Source: an uncultured Collinsella sp. (GTDB lineage: Bacteria; Actinomycetota; Coriobacteriia; Coriobacteriales; Coriobacteriaceae). From it: a DNA stretch of 64,000 bases. Position 1 is the stretch's first letter, and each line of letters opens with the position of its first letter. Positions 1 through 9,311 of the stretch are shown here, piece by piece. Position numbers and translations under genes: made by a program. The stretch spans positions 7,800 to 71,799 of the forward strand of contig UQHT01000010.1 of the NCBI GenBank assembly GCA_900540875.1, written 5' to 3'. Below the pieces are notes generated by a model. It had not been told where the DNA came from, made no database searches, and saw nothing but the letters and a program-made list of their open reading frames with translations.

Positions 1-27
1 CTGTCGGTTGTGCGCGGGGCTTTTTTC
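1..27 (+). terminator. possible terminator tail of a gene left of the window
   Basis: The first bases are GC-rich and run into a block of six T (positions 21-26), as at the 3' side of an intrinsic terminator whose stem begins outside the window. The 5' arm cannot be seen, so this is a guess. The remaining bases up to 165 hold no recognisable gene and serve as the leader of the PTS gene. Confidence 0.25.
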
Positions 28-165
28 ATGTCGATCCACCCGGGAATCACATGCAATGAAATCTCTTGCCAACGGGCATCGCGCGCTGCGCAGACGCGAG
101 CGGAATCGTGTGTCTTGGTGCCATGAAGCCCCACGAGCCTTTAGTTGGAAGAGAAGGGATTCGAC

Positions 166-1614
166 ATGGCTGTCGATAACAAGAAGATTGCTGAGGACGT
201 GCTCGCTGCCGTCGGCGGCGCCTCCAATGTGACGAACGCGACGCACTGCATGACCCGCCTGCGTCTGAACCTCAAGGATCAGTCCATTCCCACTGACGAT
301 GAAGTGAAGAAGATCAAGGGCGTGCTGGGCGCACAGTGGTCTGGCGGCCAGTATCAGGTCATCATTGGCCAGAACGTGCCGAAGGTCTATGACGCCGCTC
401 TCAAGCTCGGCGTGAAGGGCGAGGGCGCAATCGCAGAGAACCTCGATGCGAGCGCCAAGGAGCCGCTGACGCTCAAGACTGCGGGCAAGAAGACCCTCAA
501 CTACCTGTCCAAGACAATGGTTATGACGATCCCCATCATCATGGGCGCCGCCATGTTCCGTACCATTGCCGTACTTTGCGGCGACGGCATGCTCGGTATC
601 TGGTCTGCAGATTCTGACATCTACAACTTCTTCTACAACTGGATTTACAACGCCGGCTATTATTTCCTCCCTGTCTATCTGGGTTGGGCTGCCGCAAAGC
701 AGCTCGGCTGCAGCCAGCCGCTCGGCATGATGCTCGGCGGCGTGCTCATTGCCCCCGAGTTCATGACGTTGGTCAACGCCGCTGCGGATTCTGGTGCTAC
801 GACCACGATGGTTTACGGCGTGCTCCCGGCTCAGCTGAACAACTATTCTGCGACCGTGCTCCCCATGCTGCTGTCTATGCCGGTGCTGATGGTCGTCGAG
901 AAGTTCATGAAGAAGATCATCCCCGACATGCTCTCCACGGTGTTTGTGCCCGTGTGCACCATGGCTGTGATGACCCCCGTTTCCCTGTGCGCCCTAGCTC
1001 CGATTGGTTCCATTCTGGGCGACCTGGTCGGCAACTTTATGTTCGGCCTCGGAAACGCTGGCGGCATCGTCACGATCCTCTCCCTCGTCGCCATTGCCGC
1101 GCTTTGGGAGTTCCTGGTTATGACCGGTATGCACCAGGTTCTGATTGCCCTCGGCATTGTGCAGGTGCTCACCTCAGGGTCTGACTCCTGCGTTATGGTC
1201 GCGGGTGCTATCGCTCAGTTCGCCACGTGGGGCATGGCCTTCGGTGCCTTCCTGCGCCTTAAGGAGGTCGACGAAAAGGGCGCTATGCTTGGTTTCTCGC
1301 TCTCCGGCATTGTCGGTGGCGTGACGGAGCCCGCGCTGTATGGCTGCGGCTTTAAGTATACTCGCTGCCTGGGTGCCATGGTCGCGGGCGGCGCTATCGG
1401 CGGCCTGATCGCGGCTCTCACTAATGTGACCACGTATGTTTTGGGCGCAACTAATATCCTAGGTATTACAGGTTATGTTGCAGACGGAACTGCTAATCTC
1501 GTATGGGGCTGCGTTGCATCGGGCACTGCATTTGTTGCCGCCGCTGCCATCGCCTACTTCTTTGGCTTTACCAAGGAGCAGCTCGACGAAGACGCTGCTG
1601 CCGCCAAAGCCTAA
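166..1614 (+). CDS. PTS transporter subunit EIIBC (glucose/sucrose-type superfamily)
   Basis: Membrane permease of the phosphoenolpyruvate-dependent sugar phosphotransferase system; it imports and phosphorylates a sugar. 482 residues from the ATG at 166, which has AGAGAAGGG just upstream; an in-frame TTG at 145 is less likely. Residues 1-85 are an EIIB domain with the phosphorylated cysteine, Cys28, in the context NATHCMTRLRL. From about residue 110 a hydrophobic EIIC domain with roughly ten membrane segments follows. There is no EIIA domain, so phosphate must come from an EIIA encoded elsewhere. Substrate cannot be read directly; EIIBC proteins of this shape serve sucrose, beta-glucosides, trehalose or MurNAc. 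The ChbG/YdjC-like gene 77 bases downstream on the same strand hints at an N-acetylated amino sugar or disaccharide. Confidence 0.93.
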   Translation: MAVDNKKIAEDVLAAVGGASNVTNATHCMTRLRLNLKDQSIPTDDEVKKIKGVLGAQWSGGQYQVIIGQNVPKVYDAALKLGVKGEGAIAENLDASAKEPLTLKTAGKKTLNYLSKTMVMTIPIIMGAAMFRTIAVLCGDGMLGIWSADSDIYNFFYNWIYNAGYYFLPVYLGWAAAKQLGCSQPLGMMLGGVLIAPEFMTLVNAAADSGATTTMVYGVLPAQLNNYSATVLPMLLSMPVLMVVEKFMKKIIPDMLSTVFVPVCTMAVMTPVSLCALAPIGSILGDLVGNFMFGLGNAGGIVTILSLVAIAALWEFLVMTGMHQVLIALGIVQVLTSGSDSCVMVAGAIAQFATWGMAFGAFLRLKEVDEKGAMLGFSLSGIVGGVTEPALYGCGFKYTRCLGAMVAGGAIGGLIAALTNVTTYVLGATNILGITGYVADGTANLVWGCVASGTAFVAAAAIAYFFGFTKEQLDEDAAAAKA

Positions 1615-1691
1615 AGCATCCGTTCGGTAGGACAATTATCTGGGGCACTTGGCTGCGCTTCAAGTGTCCCTTTCCGTAGATGGGGGTCAAT

Positions 1692-2456
1692 ATGAAGCAA
1701 TTGCTCATTCGTGCCGACGATATCGGTTATTCGTATGCCGTTAACCTGGGGATTGCCCGCAGTATCAATGAGGGCCTGGTGCGCTCGGCGGGACTTATGC
1801 CCAATATGCCCGAGGCCGAGCGTGGCTGGTCGCTCGTGGCGGATGTCGGCATTGCGGTGGGTCAGCACACCAACGTGTGCCTGGGCAAGCCGTGTGCCGA
1901 CCCGGCGCTCATTCCGAGCATGCTCAACGAGAACGGCGAGTTCCATAGCAGCCGTACCTTCCGCGATCATTTTAAGCGCGGCGAGGAGTTGATAGACTTC
2001 GACGAGGCCTGCATCGAGATCCGCGCGCAGCATGACCGCTTTGTCGAGATCGTGGGCCGCGAGCCCGATTACTTTGAGGCCCATGCCGTCATGAGCAAAA
2101 ACCTTAACCGAGCGATCTCGGCGGTTGCTCAGGAGCTGGGCCTTAAGGAGCAAAAGGCGAGCTTCGACCCCGCGGCTGTGGTGCATTGCGGAGATACTGA
2201 TCTGCGCATGGTGATGCGCTCGATGGAGCCGGGCTACGAGCCCAAAGAGGCAATCATGCAGACGGTTCGCGAGATGGTGGACGGCGAGACGGTCGTCTTT
2301 GTGTGCCATCCGGGCTATCTCGATCGTTTTATCCTGGAGAACAGCTCGCTCACGACCGACCGCACCAAGGAAGTCGATGCGCTGATCGACCCCGAGCTTC
2401 GCACTTGGCTTGAGTCTCAACCTGATCTTCGCCTGATCGACTACCGCGACCTGTAA
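1692..2456 (+). CDS. ChbG/YdjC family carbohydrate deacetylase
   Basis: Predicted cytoplasmic metal-dependent deacetylase of the YdjC/ChbG family, which removes an acetyl group from N-acetylated sugars such as phosphorylated diacetylchitobiose. 254 residues from the ATG at 1692; this start has GGGGGT spaced six bases upstream, whereas an ATG at 1680 lacks a site. The N-terminal strand LLIRADDIGYS carries the paired aspartates expected at the metal site, and histidines in GQHTNV and FEAHAV are candidates for the other ligands. It probably shares a transcript with the PTS gene upstream, and a strong terminator follows. The family call is firm; the exact substrate is inferred from neighbourhood only. 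Confidence 0.88.
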   Translation: MKQLLIRADDIGYSYAVNLGIARSINEGLVRSAGLMPNMPEAERGWSLVADVGIAVGQHTNVCLGKPCADPALIPSMLNENGEFHSSRTFRDHFKRGEELIDFDEACIEIRAQHDRFVEIVGREPDYFEAHAVMSKNLNRAISAVAQELGLKEQKASFDPAAVVHCGDTDLRMVMRSMEPGYEPKEAIMQTVREMVDGETVVFVCHPGYLDRFILENSSLTTDRTKEVDALIDPELRTWLESQPDLRLIDYRDL

Positions 2457-2466
2457 GGACCCAAGT

Positions 2467-2497
2467 CACCACAAAGGGGACAGTCGCCTTTGTGGTG
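2467..2497. repeat. short perfect palindrome with GGACAG loop
   Basis: An 11-bp perfect inverted repeat (CACCACAAAGG at 2467-2477 and CCTTTGTGGTG at 2487-2497) encloses a nine-base loop with GGACAG. It sits just after the deacetylase stop and before the real terminator. A related hairpin with a GGGACAGG loop occurs at 16361-16393, suggesting a small dispersed repeat family. Confidence 0.7.
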
Positions 2498-2505
2498 GTT
2501 CTGGC

Positions 2506-2537
2506 GCCGTTGCCATTATGGCGGCGGCGTCTTTTTT
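2506..2537 (+). terminator. intrinsic terminator of the PTS/deacetylase unit
   Basis: GCCGTTGCCA (2506-2515) pairs along all ten positions, two of them G-T, with TGGCGGCGGC (2519-2528) around a TTA loop. A run of six T follows at 2532-2537. Confidence 0.85.
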
Positions 2538-2595
2538 GTCCGTGCGGCGCGGTAGAGTGTAGGCGGTTGAAATTTGCGTCCATCGAGGAGCTGCC

Positions 2596-4353
2596 ATGAA
2601 CGAGATCAAGTGCCCGCATTGCGGCGAAGTTTTTAAGGTCGATGCGTCCGGTTATGCGGATATCGTCAAGCAGGTGCGCGATGCCGAGTTCTCGCGCGAC
2701 CTGGATGAGCGCGTGAAGGCGGTCCAGCGCGAGGGCGAGCAGGCACTGGAGCTTGAGCGCTCGCGCTCGACGGCTGCTTTGCAAAAGGCAGAGTCTCAGC
2801 GCGACGCTCAGCTTGTCGAGCAGAAGAACGCTGCAGCTCAGCAGCTGGCACAAGAGGTTGCCAAGCGCGACGCTGAGCTTGCCGAGCTGCACGCCAAGCT
2901 CGAAGGCGCTGCCGCAGAGCGCGAGAGTGCAAGTCAGCGCGCGGCGGTTGAGGCCCGTTCCGATGCTCAAAAGGAGAATGCCGAGCTTCAGCGCGAGATC
3001 GACAATTTACGTGCGCAGTTGGAGCGCAAAGATGATGAAGCCAGGCTTGCCGAGGCGGCGGCACGCAATGCTGCTCAAAACGACCTGTCCGCGCGCGACG
3101 CTCAGATTGCCGAGCTGCAGGCCAGGATCGCCGCGGCGGACAAGGCCCAGGAGATGGCGCTTGCCGCTGCCGCGGCAGAGTCGCAGCGTGAGCTCGATGC
3201 CGCTCGCAGCGAGGCCGAGCGCGCGCTTACTGACTATCGCGCGAAGGTGCAAGAGAAGTTTTCCGCCGCAAAGGCTCAGTCCGAGCAAGAGGCCGAGGGC
3301 CTGCGTGCCCAGCTGCGCGAGCAGGAACTGATGGCAAAAATGAACCTGTCAGAGGCGGTCGCCGCGGCGGAGCGAGAGCGCGATGAGGCACGTGCCAAAC
3401 TGACGAGCGAGCTGGCGGTGCGCGATTCTCGCGAGGAGCAAGCCAAGGCGGCACACGAGCTCGAGCTTGCGCAGGCCAAGCGCGCGAGCGATGACCTGAT
3501 TCGCTACAAGGATGAAGAGATTGAGCGCCTTAAGGACATGAAGGTTCGCCTGTCCACCAAGATGGTGGGCGAGTCGCTCGAGCAGCACTGCGAGACCGAG
3601 TTTAACCGTCTGCGCATGACGGCGTTTCCCAATGCGTACTTCGAGAAAGATAACGATGCATCCGAGGGCACCAAGGGAGACTTCATTTTCCGTGAGTACG
3701 ACGCGAGCGGCAACGAGGTCATTTCGATTATGTTCGAGATGAAAAACGAGAACGACGAGACCGCGACCAAGCATAAAAACGAGGACTTCTTTAAGAAACT
3801 CGATCATGATCGTCGCCAGAAAGGCTGTGAGTACGCGGTGCTCTGCACACTGCTCGAGCCCGAGAGCGAGCTCTATAACGCAGGAATCGTGGACGTGAGC
3901 TACCGCTACGAGAAGATGTACGTGATCCGTCCGCAGTTTTTTATTCCCATGATTACGCTGCTGCGCAACGCCGCCATGGGTTCGCTTCGCTATAAACAGG
4001 AGCTAGCGGAGTACAAGCAGCAGAACATTGACGTCACGAACTTCGAGGCCAAGATGGAGAAGTTCAAGAATGATTTCGGTCGCAACTACGAGATCGCGAG
4101 CCGCAAGTTCCAAACGGCAATCGATGAGATCGACAAGACGATTAGCCATCTGCAGAAAACCAAGGAGGCGTTGCTGTCCTCCGAGAACAATCTGCGCCTT
4201 GCCAACAAGAAAGCCGACGATCTTACCATTCGCAAGCTCACGTGGGGCAACAAGACCATGAAAGCAGCGTTTGACGAGGCGCGCGGGGCCGCGACAGAGA
4301 CGAACGATGAGCCAGCCGAGGCGGATTCGTATGAGGTCGAGGATGCCGAGTAG
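2596..4353 (+). CDS. DUF2130 domain coiled-coil protein
   Basis: 585-residue soluble protein. It opens with a single zinc-ribbon-like half motif (CPHCGEVF, residues 5-12), continues with about 300 residues of Glu/Ala/Arg/Gln-rich long coiled coil, then a globular domain (about 320-480) recognised as DUF2130 with FNRLRMTAFPNAYFEKDND and FEMKNENDETATKHKNEDFFKKLDHDR, and ends in another helical tail. Conserved Glu/Asp/Lys residues of the globular part resemble a PD-(D/E)XK nuclease-like core, but that is my inference, not established here. The start has a GAGGAGCTGCC site. It is monocistronic, with terminators on both sides. Function is unknown. Confidence 0.88.
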   Translation: MNEIKCPHCGEVFKVDASGYADIVKQVRDAEFSRDLDERVKAVQREGEQALELERSRSTAALQKAESQRDAQLVEQKNAAAQQLAQEVAKRDAELAELHAKLEGAAAERESASQRAAVEARSDAQKENAELQREIDNLRAQLERKDDEARLAEAAARNAAQNDLSARDAQIAELQARIAAADKAQEMALAAAAAESQRELDAARSEAERALTDYRAKVQEKFSAAKAQSEQEAEGLRAQLREQELMAKMNLSEAVAAAERERDEARAKLTSELAVRDSREEQAKAAHELELAQAKRASDDLIRYKDEEIERLKDMKVRLSTKMVGESLEQHCETEFNRLRMTAFPNAYFEKDNDASEGTKGDFIFREYDASGNEVISIMFEMKNENDETATKHKNEDFFKKLDHDRRQKGCEYAVLCTLLEPESELYNAGIVDVSYRYEKMYVIRPQFFIPMITLLRNAAMGSLRYKQELAEYKQQNIDVTNFEAKMEKFKNDFGRNYEIASRKFQTAIDEIDKTISHLQKTKEALLSSENNLRLANKKADDLTIRKLTWGNKTMKAAFDEARGAATETNDEPAEADSYEVEDAE

Positions 4354-4370
4354 GGGATAGCGTATCGCGC

Positions 4371-4417
4371 AAAAAGCGGGGCCGCTGGCGATGTTGCCAG
4401 CGACCCCGCTTTGTTTC
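4371..4417. terminator. bidirectional terminator between convergent genes
   Basis: AGCGGGG-CGCTGGC pairs with GCCAGCG-CCCCGCT around a short loop, flanked by A5 on the left and TTTG on the right, so it can end transcripts from both directions. It lies between the DUF2130 gene and the convergent helicase gene. Confidence 0.88.
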
Positions 4418-4433
4418 GTCCCATTGCGCCCGG

Positions 4434-7115
4434 CTAGTCCTCGAGCAGGTCCTCGATAAAGCCGACACGGTAGTTCTTGAAGATTACCTCGCCGCCGTCT
4501 TGCGTGGCGTCCAGATCGACATCGCCCATGATGCCAAAATCGTGGTCGCCATCCTCGTCAGCAAAGATCTGGTGCACGTGCCATACGTGCGCGGTCTTCT
4601 CGTCGGACTCGTCGATGGAAAACATCGCGGCGCTGCGGGCATCTCCGTCGGTGAGGATTTCCTCGTGCTGCTCGTGGTAAGCGTCGAGTGCTTTTTGCCA
4701 GCGGATCTCGCTCATGCCCCAGTCGTCGTCGAGCTCGCCCAGGTCGCGAACGTGCTCGCGGGCGGCAAGGGTCACGCGGCGGAAGAGCGCGTTGCGCACC
4801 AACAGCGTGCAGCCGCGGCGGTCCGCCACGACCTCGTCGATGCCCTGCGGCGGCGCAGCATCGAGGGCTGCCGGGTTGCCGGCGTTCTCCCACTCGTCCA
4901 CCAGGCTCGAGTCCACCGAGCGCACCACAAAGCCGAGCCACGAGATAATGTCGCGCAGACGCTCGTCGCGCTTCTCGATGGGCACGGTGCGGTCGAGCGA
5001 ACGGTAGGCCTCTGCCAGGTAACGCAGCAAAATGCCCTCGGAACGGGCGATGCCGAGCTTTTGAATGTAACCCTTAAAATCGCTCGCGCTTTCCAGCATA
5101 TCGCGCAGGACGCTTTTGGGAGAGAGCTGGTAGTCGTTTGCCCAGGGCACTTCCTGGCAGTACTTGTCGAAGGCGGCGTCGAGTAAGTCCTCGAGCGGTT
5201 TTTCGTAGGTGACATCCTGGATGCGCTCCAGGCGTTCCTCATATTCGACGCCGTCAGCCTTCATTTCGGCCATCGCGCGGTCGCGCGCTGCGCGCTCCTG
5301 AGCGCGCAGCACCTGCTTGGGATCCTCGAGCGTTGCCTCGACCATCGAGATCAGGTCCATGGTATAGGTCTCGCTCTCGGGATCGAGCAGCTCCAACGCG
5401 GCAAGCAAAAACGGCGAGAGCGGCTGGTCGAGCGCAAAGTCCTCGGGCAGGTCGACCGTCAGTGCGTAGTCGATGTCCGGCGCGGCGTCAGCCGGAGCGT
5501 CGGGTGCGGGCGGCACCTCGGTGCGCACGACGACGCCGGAATCGATGAGCGTGGCGAAGATCTCGTCGGCACGAACCTCGAGCTTAGCCTTTTCCTCGGG
5601 GGTCTGCAGGCTCGTCTCGATGAGGTCGTGTACGCGGGCTCGGGCATCGCCACCCTGCTCGACCACGCTAATCACCATGGAGTGCGTGATGCGCAGGCGC
5701 GGCTTGAGTGTCTCGGGCTGCGTCTCGATCAGGCGCTCGAACGTCTGCTTGTTCCAGGTGACAAAGCCCTCGGGGGCCTTCTTCTTTTTAATCTTGCGGA
5801 GCTTTTTGGGGTCGTCGCCCGCCTTGGCCATAAGCTTGGCATTCTCGATCTCGTGCTCGGGTGCCTCGGCGATGACCATGCCCTCGGTATCGAAGCCCGA
5901 GCGGCCGGCGCGACCGGCAATCTGATGAAACTCGCGGGCGCGCAGACGACGCATCTTGTAGCCGTCGAACTTGGTGAGCGCGGTGAGCACCACGGTATGG
6001 ATGGGCACGTTGATGCCGACGCCGAGCGTATCGGTGCCGCAGATGACGGGCAACAGGCCCTGTTGTGCCAAGCGCTCGACCAGCAGACGATAGCGCGGCA
6101 ACATGCCAGCATGGTGCACGCCGACGCCGCATCCGAGCAAGCGCTTAAGAATCTTGCCAAAGGCCGTCGAGAAGCTCGTGCCCTTGGCCGCCTCCTTGAT
6201 GGCCTCGCGCTGCTCCTTGCTGGCAATACCAAAGTTGGCGAGGGATTGCGCCGTCGCAAGTGCGGCGTCCTGGCTAAAGTGCACGATGTAGAGCGGGGCC
6301 TCGCCGCGGCGCATTGCGAGCTCGACGGTGCCCTCGAGCGAGGTCGTCACGTAGTCGTAGCTCAGCGGCACGGGGCGTGGGGCATCGACGACCAGATCGC
6401 ACGCGGCGCCGGTGTGCTCCTCGAGTGAGGCGGCGATCGCGGTGACATCGCCGAGCGTGGCGCTCATGAGCATGAATTGTGTGTGAGGCAGGGTGAGCAG
6501 CGGTACCTGCCAGGCCCAACCGCGATCGGGGTCGGCAAAGTAGTGGAACTCGTCCATGGCGACGCAGCCCACATCGGCATCTTCGCCCTCGCGCAGTGCG
6601 TCGTTAGCAAGGATCTCTGCCGTGCAGCAGATGACGGGCGCTTTGGTATTGATATGCGTGTCGCCGGTGATCATACCGACGTTATCGCGGCCGAGCACCT
6701 GTACCAGGTCGAAGAACTTTTCGCTGACCAAGGCCTTGATGGGGGCCGTGTAATAGCAGCGCTTGCCCTGCGCCATGCCCATAAAGAGCATGCCCAGCGC
6801 GACGAGCGATTTGCCCGATCCGGTCGGTGTGCCCAAAATGACGTGATCGCCGGCAGCCAGGTCCATGAGGGCCTCTTCTTGGTGATCCCACAGCTCGATG
6901 CCGCGGTCGCTCGTCCATTCAAAGAAGCGCTCGAAGGCCTGATCGGGCGTGAGCCACGGTTCGGGCTCGCTGCCATCCTCGGGCTCCCACCAAGCGGGGG
7001 AGAGCGCGCCGAGCGAGCCGAACTCTGCCTCGGTTCCCGTGCCGCCCGAGAATGAGCTGGCAGCGCCGGCGCCGGAGACGGTGCTGGCGGCGGTATCTGT
7101 CGTGGTCTGTGCCAT
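4434..7115 (-). CDS. DEAD/DEAH helicase of the Ski2-like DUF3516 family
   Basis: 893-residue superfamily 2 helicase, probably acting on RNA. A Ser/Gly-rich N-terminal 40 residues precede the core. Motif I is GTPTGSGKS (about residue 95), motif II DEFH, motif III MLMSATLGD, and motif VI QIAGRAGRSG, all intact. The C-terminal half (from about 480) is the helical region with DVTYEKPLEDLLDAAFDKY and YQLSPKSVLRDMLESASDF, characteristic of DUF3516 proteins of Actinobacteria. The ATG at 7115 has only a weak AGAGAAAG site. Downstream is the shared bidirectional terminator; upstream is the TrmB-like gene, 98 bases away on the same strand. The biological role is not established; relatives are discussed as RNA-processing helicases. 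Confidence 0.9.
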   Translation of the reverse strand: MAQTTTDTAASTVSGAGAASSFSGGTGTEAEFGSLGALSPAWWEPEDGSEPEPWLTPDQAFERFFEWTSDRGIELWDHQEEALMDLAAGDHVILGTPTGSGKSLVALGMLFMGMAQGKRCYYTAPIKALVSEKFFDLVQVLGRDNVGMITGDTHINTKAPVICCTAEILANDALREGEDADVGCVAMDEFHYFADPDRGWAWQVPLLTLPHTQFMLMSATLGDVTAIAASLEEHTGAACDLVVDAPRPVPLSYDYVTTSLEGTVELAMRRGEAPLYIVHFSQDAALATAQSLANFGIASKEQREAIKEAAKGTSFSTAFGKILKRLLGCGVGVHHAGMLPRYRLLVERLAQQGLLPVICGTDTLGVGINVPIHTVVLTALTKFDGYKMRRLRAREFHQIAGRAGRSGFDTEGMVIAEAPEHEIENAKLMAKAGDDPKKLRKIKKKKAPEGFVTWNKQTFERLIETQPETLKPRLRITHSMVISVVEQGGDARARVHDLIETSLQTPEEKAKLEVRADEIFATLIDSGVVVRTEVPPAPDAPADAAPDIDYALTVDLPEDFALDQPLSPFLLAALELLDPESETYTMDLISMVEATLEDPKQVLRAQERAARDRAMAEMKADGVEYEERLERIQDVTYEKPLEDLLDAAFDKYCQEVPWANDYQLSPKSVLRDMLESASDFKGYIQKLGIARSEGILLRYLAEAYRSLDRTVPIEKRDERLRDIISWLGFVVRSVDSSLVDEWENAGNPAALDAAPPQGIDEVVADRRGCTLLVRNALFRRVTLAAREHVRDLGELDDDWGMSEIRWQKALDAYHEQHEEILTDGDARSAAMFSIDESDEKTAHVWHVHQIFADEDGDHDFGIMGDVDLDATQDGGEVIFKNYRVGFIEDLLED

Positions 7116-7213
7116 GTGGTTGCTTTCTCTCGCGTTTGTTCGCCATCCATTATGGCGTAGCGGCGGCGCGGGGTGCTAGCGCGCGGGAAAATGCAGGAAA
7201 TGGGCGCGGGGTG

Positions 7214-8053
7214 TTAACGCTCCTGCGGCAGGCGCTTCTTGCCTTTACGGGCGCGGTTTCTAAAGTTCTCGACGGCCTCTTCCATACCCAGAGGTACATA
7301 GGTGAGCTCATCGAGGTTTTCGGGCAGGTAGCAGGCAAGGCTTTGCTCCTGCGCGCGGCCCGCCGCGAGCTGTTCATCGCTGGGCTGCGCGCCGGGTGTG
7401 GCGCAAATGCCATAGACGACGGCACCCATCTCGCGCGTGCGGCATTCGTATTCGGTCTCGGGATGCTCGGGATGGTCGCGGCGGACGTCGTCGCTTACCC
7501 AAAGCGTGTCGTAGCCGGCCGCGGCAATCTGCCCCAGGGCGTAGTCGCGCAGCGGTTTGCTGTCGGTGCGCAGCGTAACGGTGGCGCCGGCTGCAAAGAG
7601 CGGGCGGTAGAGCATCAGATGGTCGACATGGACGAGCCGTTTTTTGGCGTACTTGGCCTTGGGCTGCGGCGTGGGAAAGTTGATGGTGATGGCATCGAGC
7701 TCGCCTGCGGCAAACAACTGCGGCAGCGATGCGGCGCCTCGGGGCAGGACGAGTGCGTTGGACAGCTCCTGCTCGCAGATTTTCTGTGCGGCATAGGCGA
7801 TGCAGATGGGCTCCTGGTCCATACCGATAAAGAGGGTGTTTGGCTCGTGGGCCGCGCGCTCTACAAGGTACGTTCCCTTGCCACAGCCAAGATCCAGGTG
7901 AAGGTGTTCGAAGGGCTTGCTGCCAACTGGCGCGCAAGCCTCGCGCCAATCTCCGGCATAGGCCTCGGGGTTCGTCTCAATCGCATCGGCGTAGCGCTCC
8001 AGGCGCTCCTCGAGCACAAAGTTCTTAGGCGTGCGAACGTGGACGGCTCCCAT
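7214..8053 (-). CDS. trmB: TrmB-like tRNA (guanine-N7)-methyltransferase
   Basis: 279-residue class I SAM-dependent methyltransferase. The SAM loop is LHLDLGCGKGTYL (about residues 51-63). The family signature region reads NFPTPQPKAKYAKKRLVH, a diverged form of the TrmB NFPDPWPK motif, and TLRTDSKPL matches the family's late strand. TrmB makes m7G46 in tRNA. Divergence in the signature and a longer C-terminal tail rich in basic residues leave room for a changed target. The ATG has an AAGGAG site five bases upstream. It is followed on the same strand by the helicase gene. Confidence 0.78.
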   Translation of the reverse strand: MGAVHVRTPKNFVLEERLERYADAIETNPEAYAGDWREACAPVGSKPFEHLHLDLGCGKGTYLVERAAHEPNTLFIGMDQEPICIAYAAQKICEQELSNALVLPRGAASLPQLFAAGELDAITINFPTPQPKAKYAKKRLVHVDHLMLYRPLFAAGATVTLRTDSKPLRDYALGQIAAAGYDTLWVSDDVRRDHPEHPETEYECRTREMGAVVYGICATPGAQPSDEQLAAGRAQEQSLACYLPENLDELTYVPLGMEEAVENFRNRARKGKKRLPQER

Positions 8054-8171
8054 GAGGCTCCTTGATCATGAGTATGGAACGCATGGCAGCACGTTCCATC
8101 AATGGGTTGAAAAGGGTGGGGCATAGCTTGCCCGAAAGTTGCGGTGCGGCTCGGCGGCAAGTCGCCGATGC

Positions 8172-9044
8172 CTACAGGCGCTTGAGAATCACGTAACGGT
8201 TGAGCTCGCCGCTGCGACCATCGGCATGGAAGCGCTCAAGCTCGCGCACGGGGACCTCGCCGCTCTTGTAGAATGTGCGCACGCCGCGCACCAGGTCGGT
8301 GATCTGCTGATCGTCAAAGTGATGGCAATAGCGGTAGGCGTGGCGGTCGTTTTGCCAGCCAATGAGGTGGTCGCCGGCTTCAAACTGCGCGGAATCGTAA
8401 CTTTCAAACGGCGGGGTGAGCTCGGCGCGGGCTTCGGCGCGAACGGCCTTGCGCGCCATGCGCTCGTCGTTCATAAACTCCCAAAAGCTGATGGCGATGA
8501 TGCCGCCTGGGCGCGTCTGGCGCACCAGGGCGTCGAGCACGCGTACGCGGTACTCGCACGACGGCACGTGGTGCATAAAGCCAAAGCAGACCGAGATGTC
8601 GGCGAGCGGGGCGTCGAAAAGCACGTCGGGTGTCTCGGCGGGGTTGAGCTTCATGAGGGCATCGAGTACGTCGAGTTCCTGGAAGTGCAGGTTGGGAATG
8701 CGCAGGGCGTGACCGTGCGCATCGATAGCCAAATCCTGACACGAGTCAACACCATAGAACTCAAACGGGCAACTGGCATCTGCCGAGGGGTTTGCGCCGT
8801 CGACGCCCTTGGCGGAAAGTGCGCCGCCGGCGGCAAAGTTCTCGAATCGCATGTTGCCGCAGGCAAGATCGAAGACGCGGACGGGATGCTCGATCGTGGC
8901 GACGTCGAGCTGCTCGAGCGCTATGTCCATGGTGCGTACCCAGCCGGGCCACGGTGCCTGGCGCGTATCGGAGAAGGAGGCGGAGTGCTCGCGATAGAAC
9001 GTATTGTTGAGCTGAATGAGCGATGAGGCGAAATCGCGGTTCAC
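8172..9044 (-). CDS. class I SAM-dependent methyltransferase, target unknown
   Basis: About 290 residues from a GTG at 9044 preceded by GGAGGGAG; an open frame extends back to 9179 but lacks a better site. The SAM-binding motif is RVFDLACGNMRFENFA, followed by a FYGVDSC acidic strand and SVCFGFMHHVPS, a typical motif IV. Relatives include SAM methyltransferases acting on small molecules or tRNA; nothing in the sequence decides between them. It lies upstream of the trmB-like gene with a 118-base gap, and is divergent from the XRE regulator gene. Confidence 0.75.
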   Translation of the reverse strand: MNRDFASSLIQLNNTFYREHSASFSDTRQAPWPGWVRTMDIALEQLDVATIEHPVRVFDLACGNMRFENFAAGGALSAKGVDGANPSADASCPFEFYGVDSCQDLAIDAHGHALRIPNLHFQELDVLDALMKLNPAETPDVLFDAPLADISVCFGFMHHVPSCEYRVRVLDALVRQTRPGGIIAISFWEFMNDERMARKAVRAEARAELTPPFESYDSAQFEAGDHLIGWQNDRHAYRYCHHFDDQQITDLVRGVRTFYKSGEVPVRELERFHADGRSGELNRYVILKRL

Positions 9045-9311
9045 GGCGCGGAACTCCCTCCGTTGGCGGTGCGGAATAAACAGTACGACCATACTACCGT
9101 TAACGCCGCAACGGGGACAACCGAGCTGCGGGTCATTGCTTTGTTTGGACACATTTCCGCAGCTCATATATGCCCGCAACCGCCGGTTGTCAAAAATCTC
9201 ACTAGAATAGGTGGCATGCTTTTGGCGGTGGCGGATAGATTTTTAACTGTGCAAGGCGCCTTAAGAACAAAAACGGTCCGGCGGCACGGCTGGCATCGCA
9301 TAGGAGGAACC

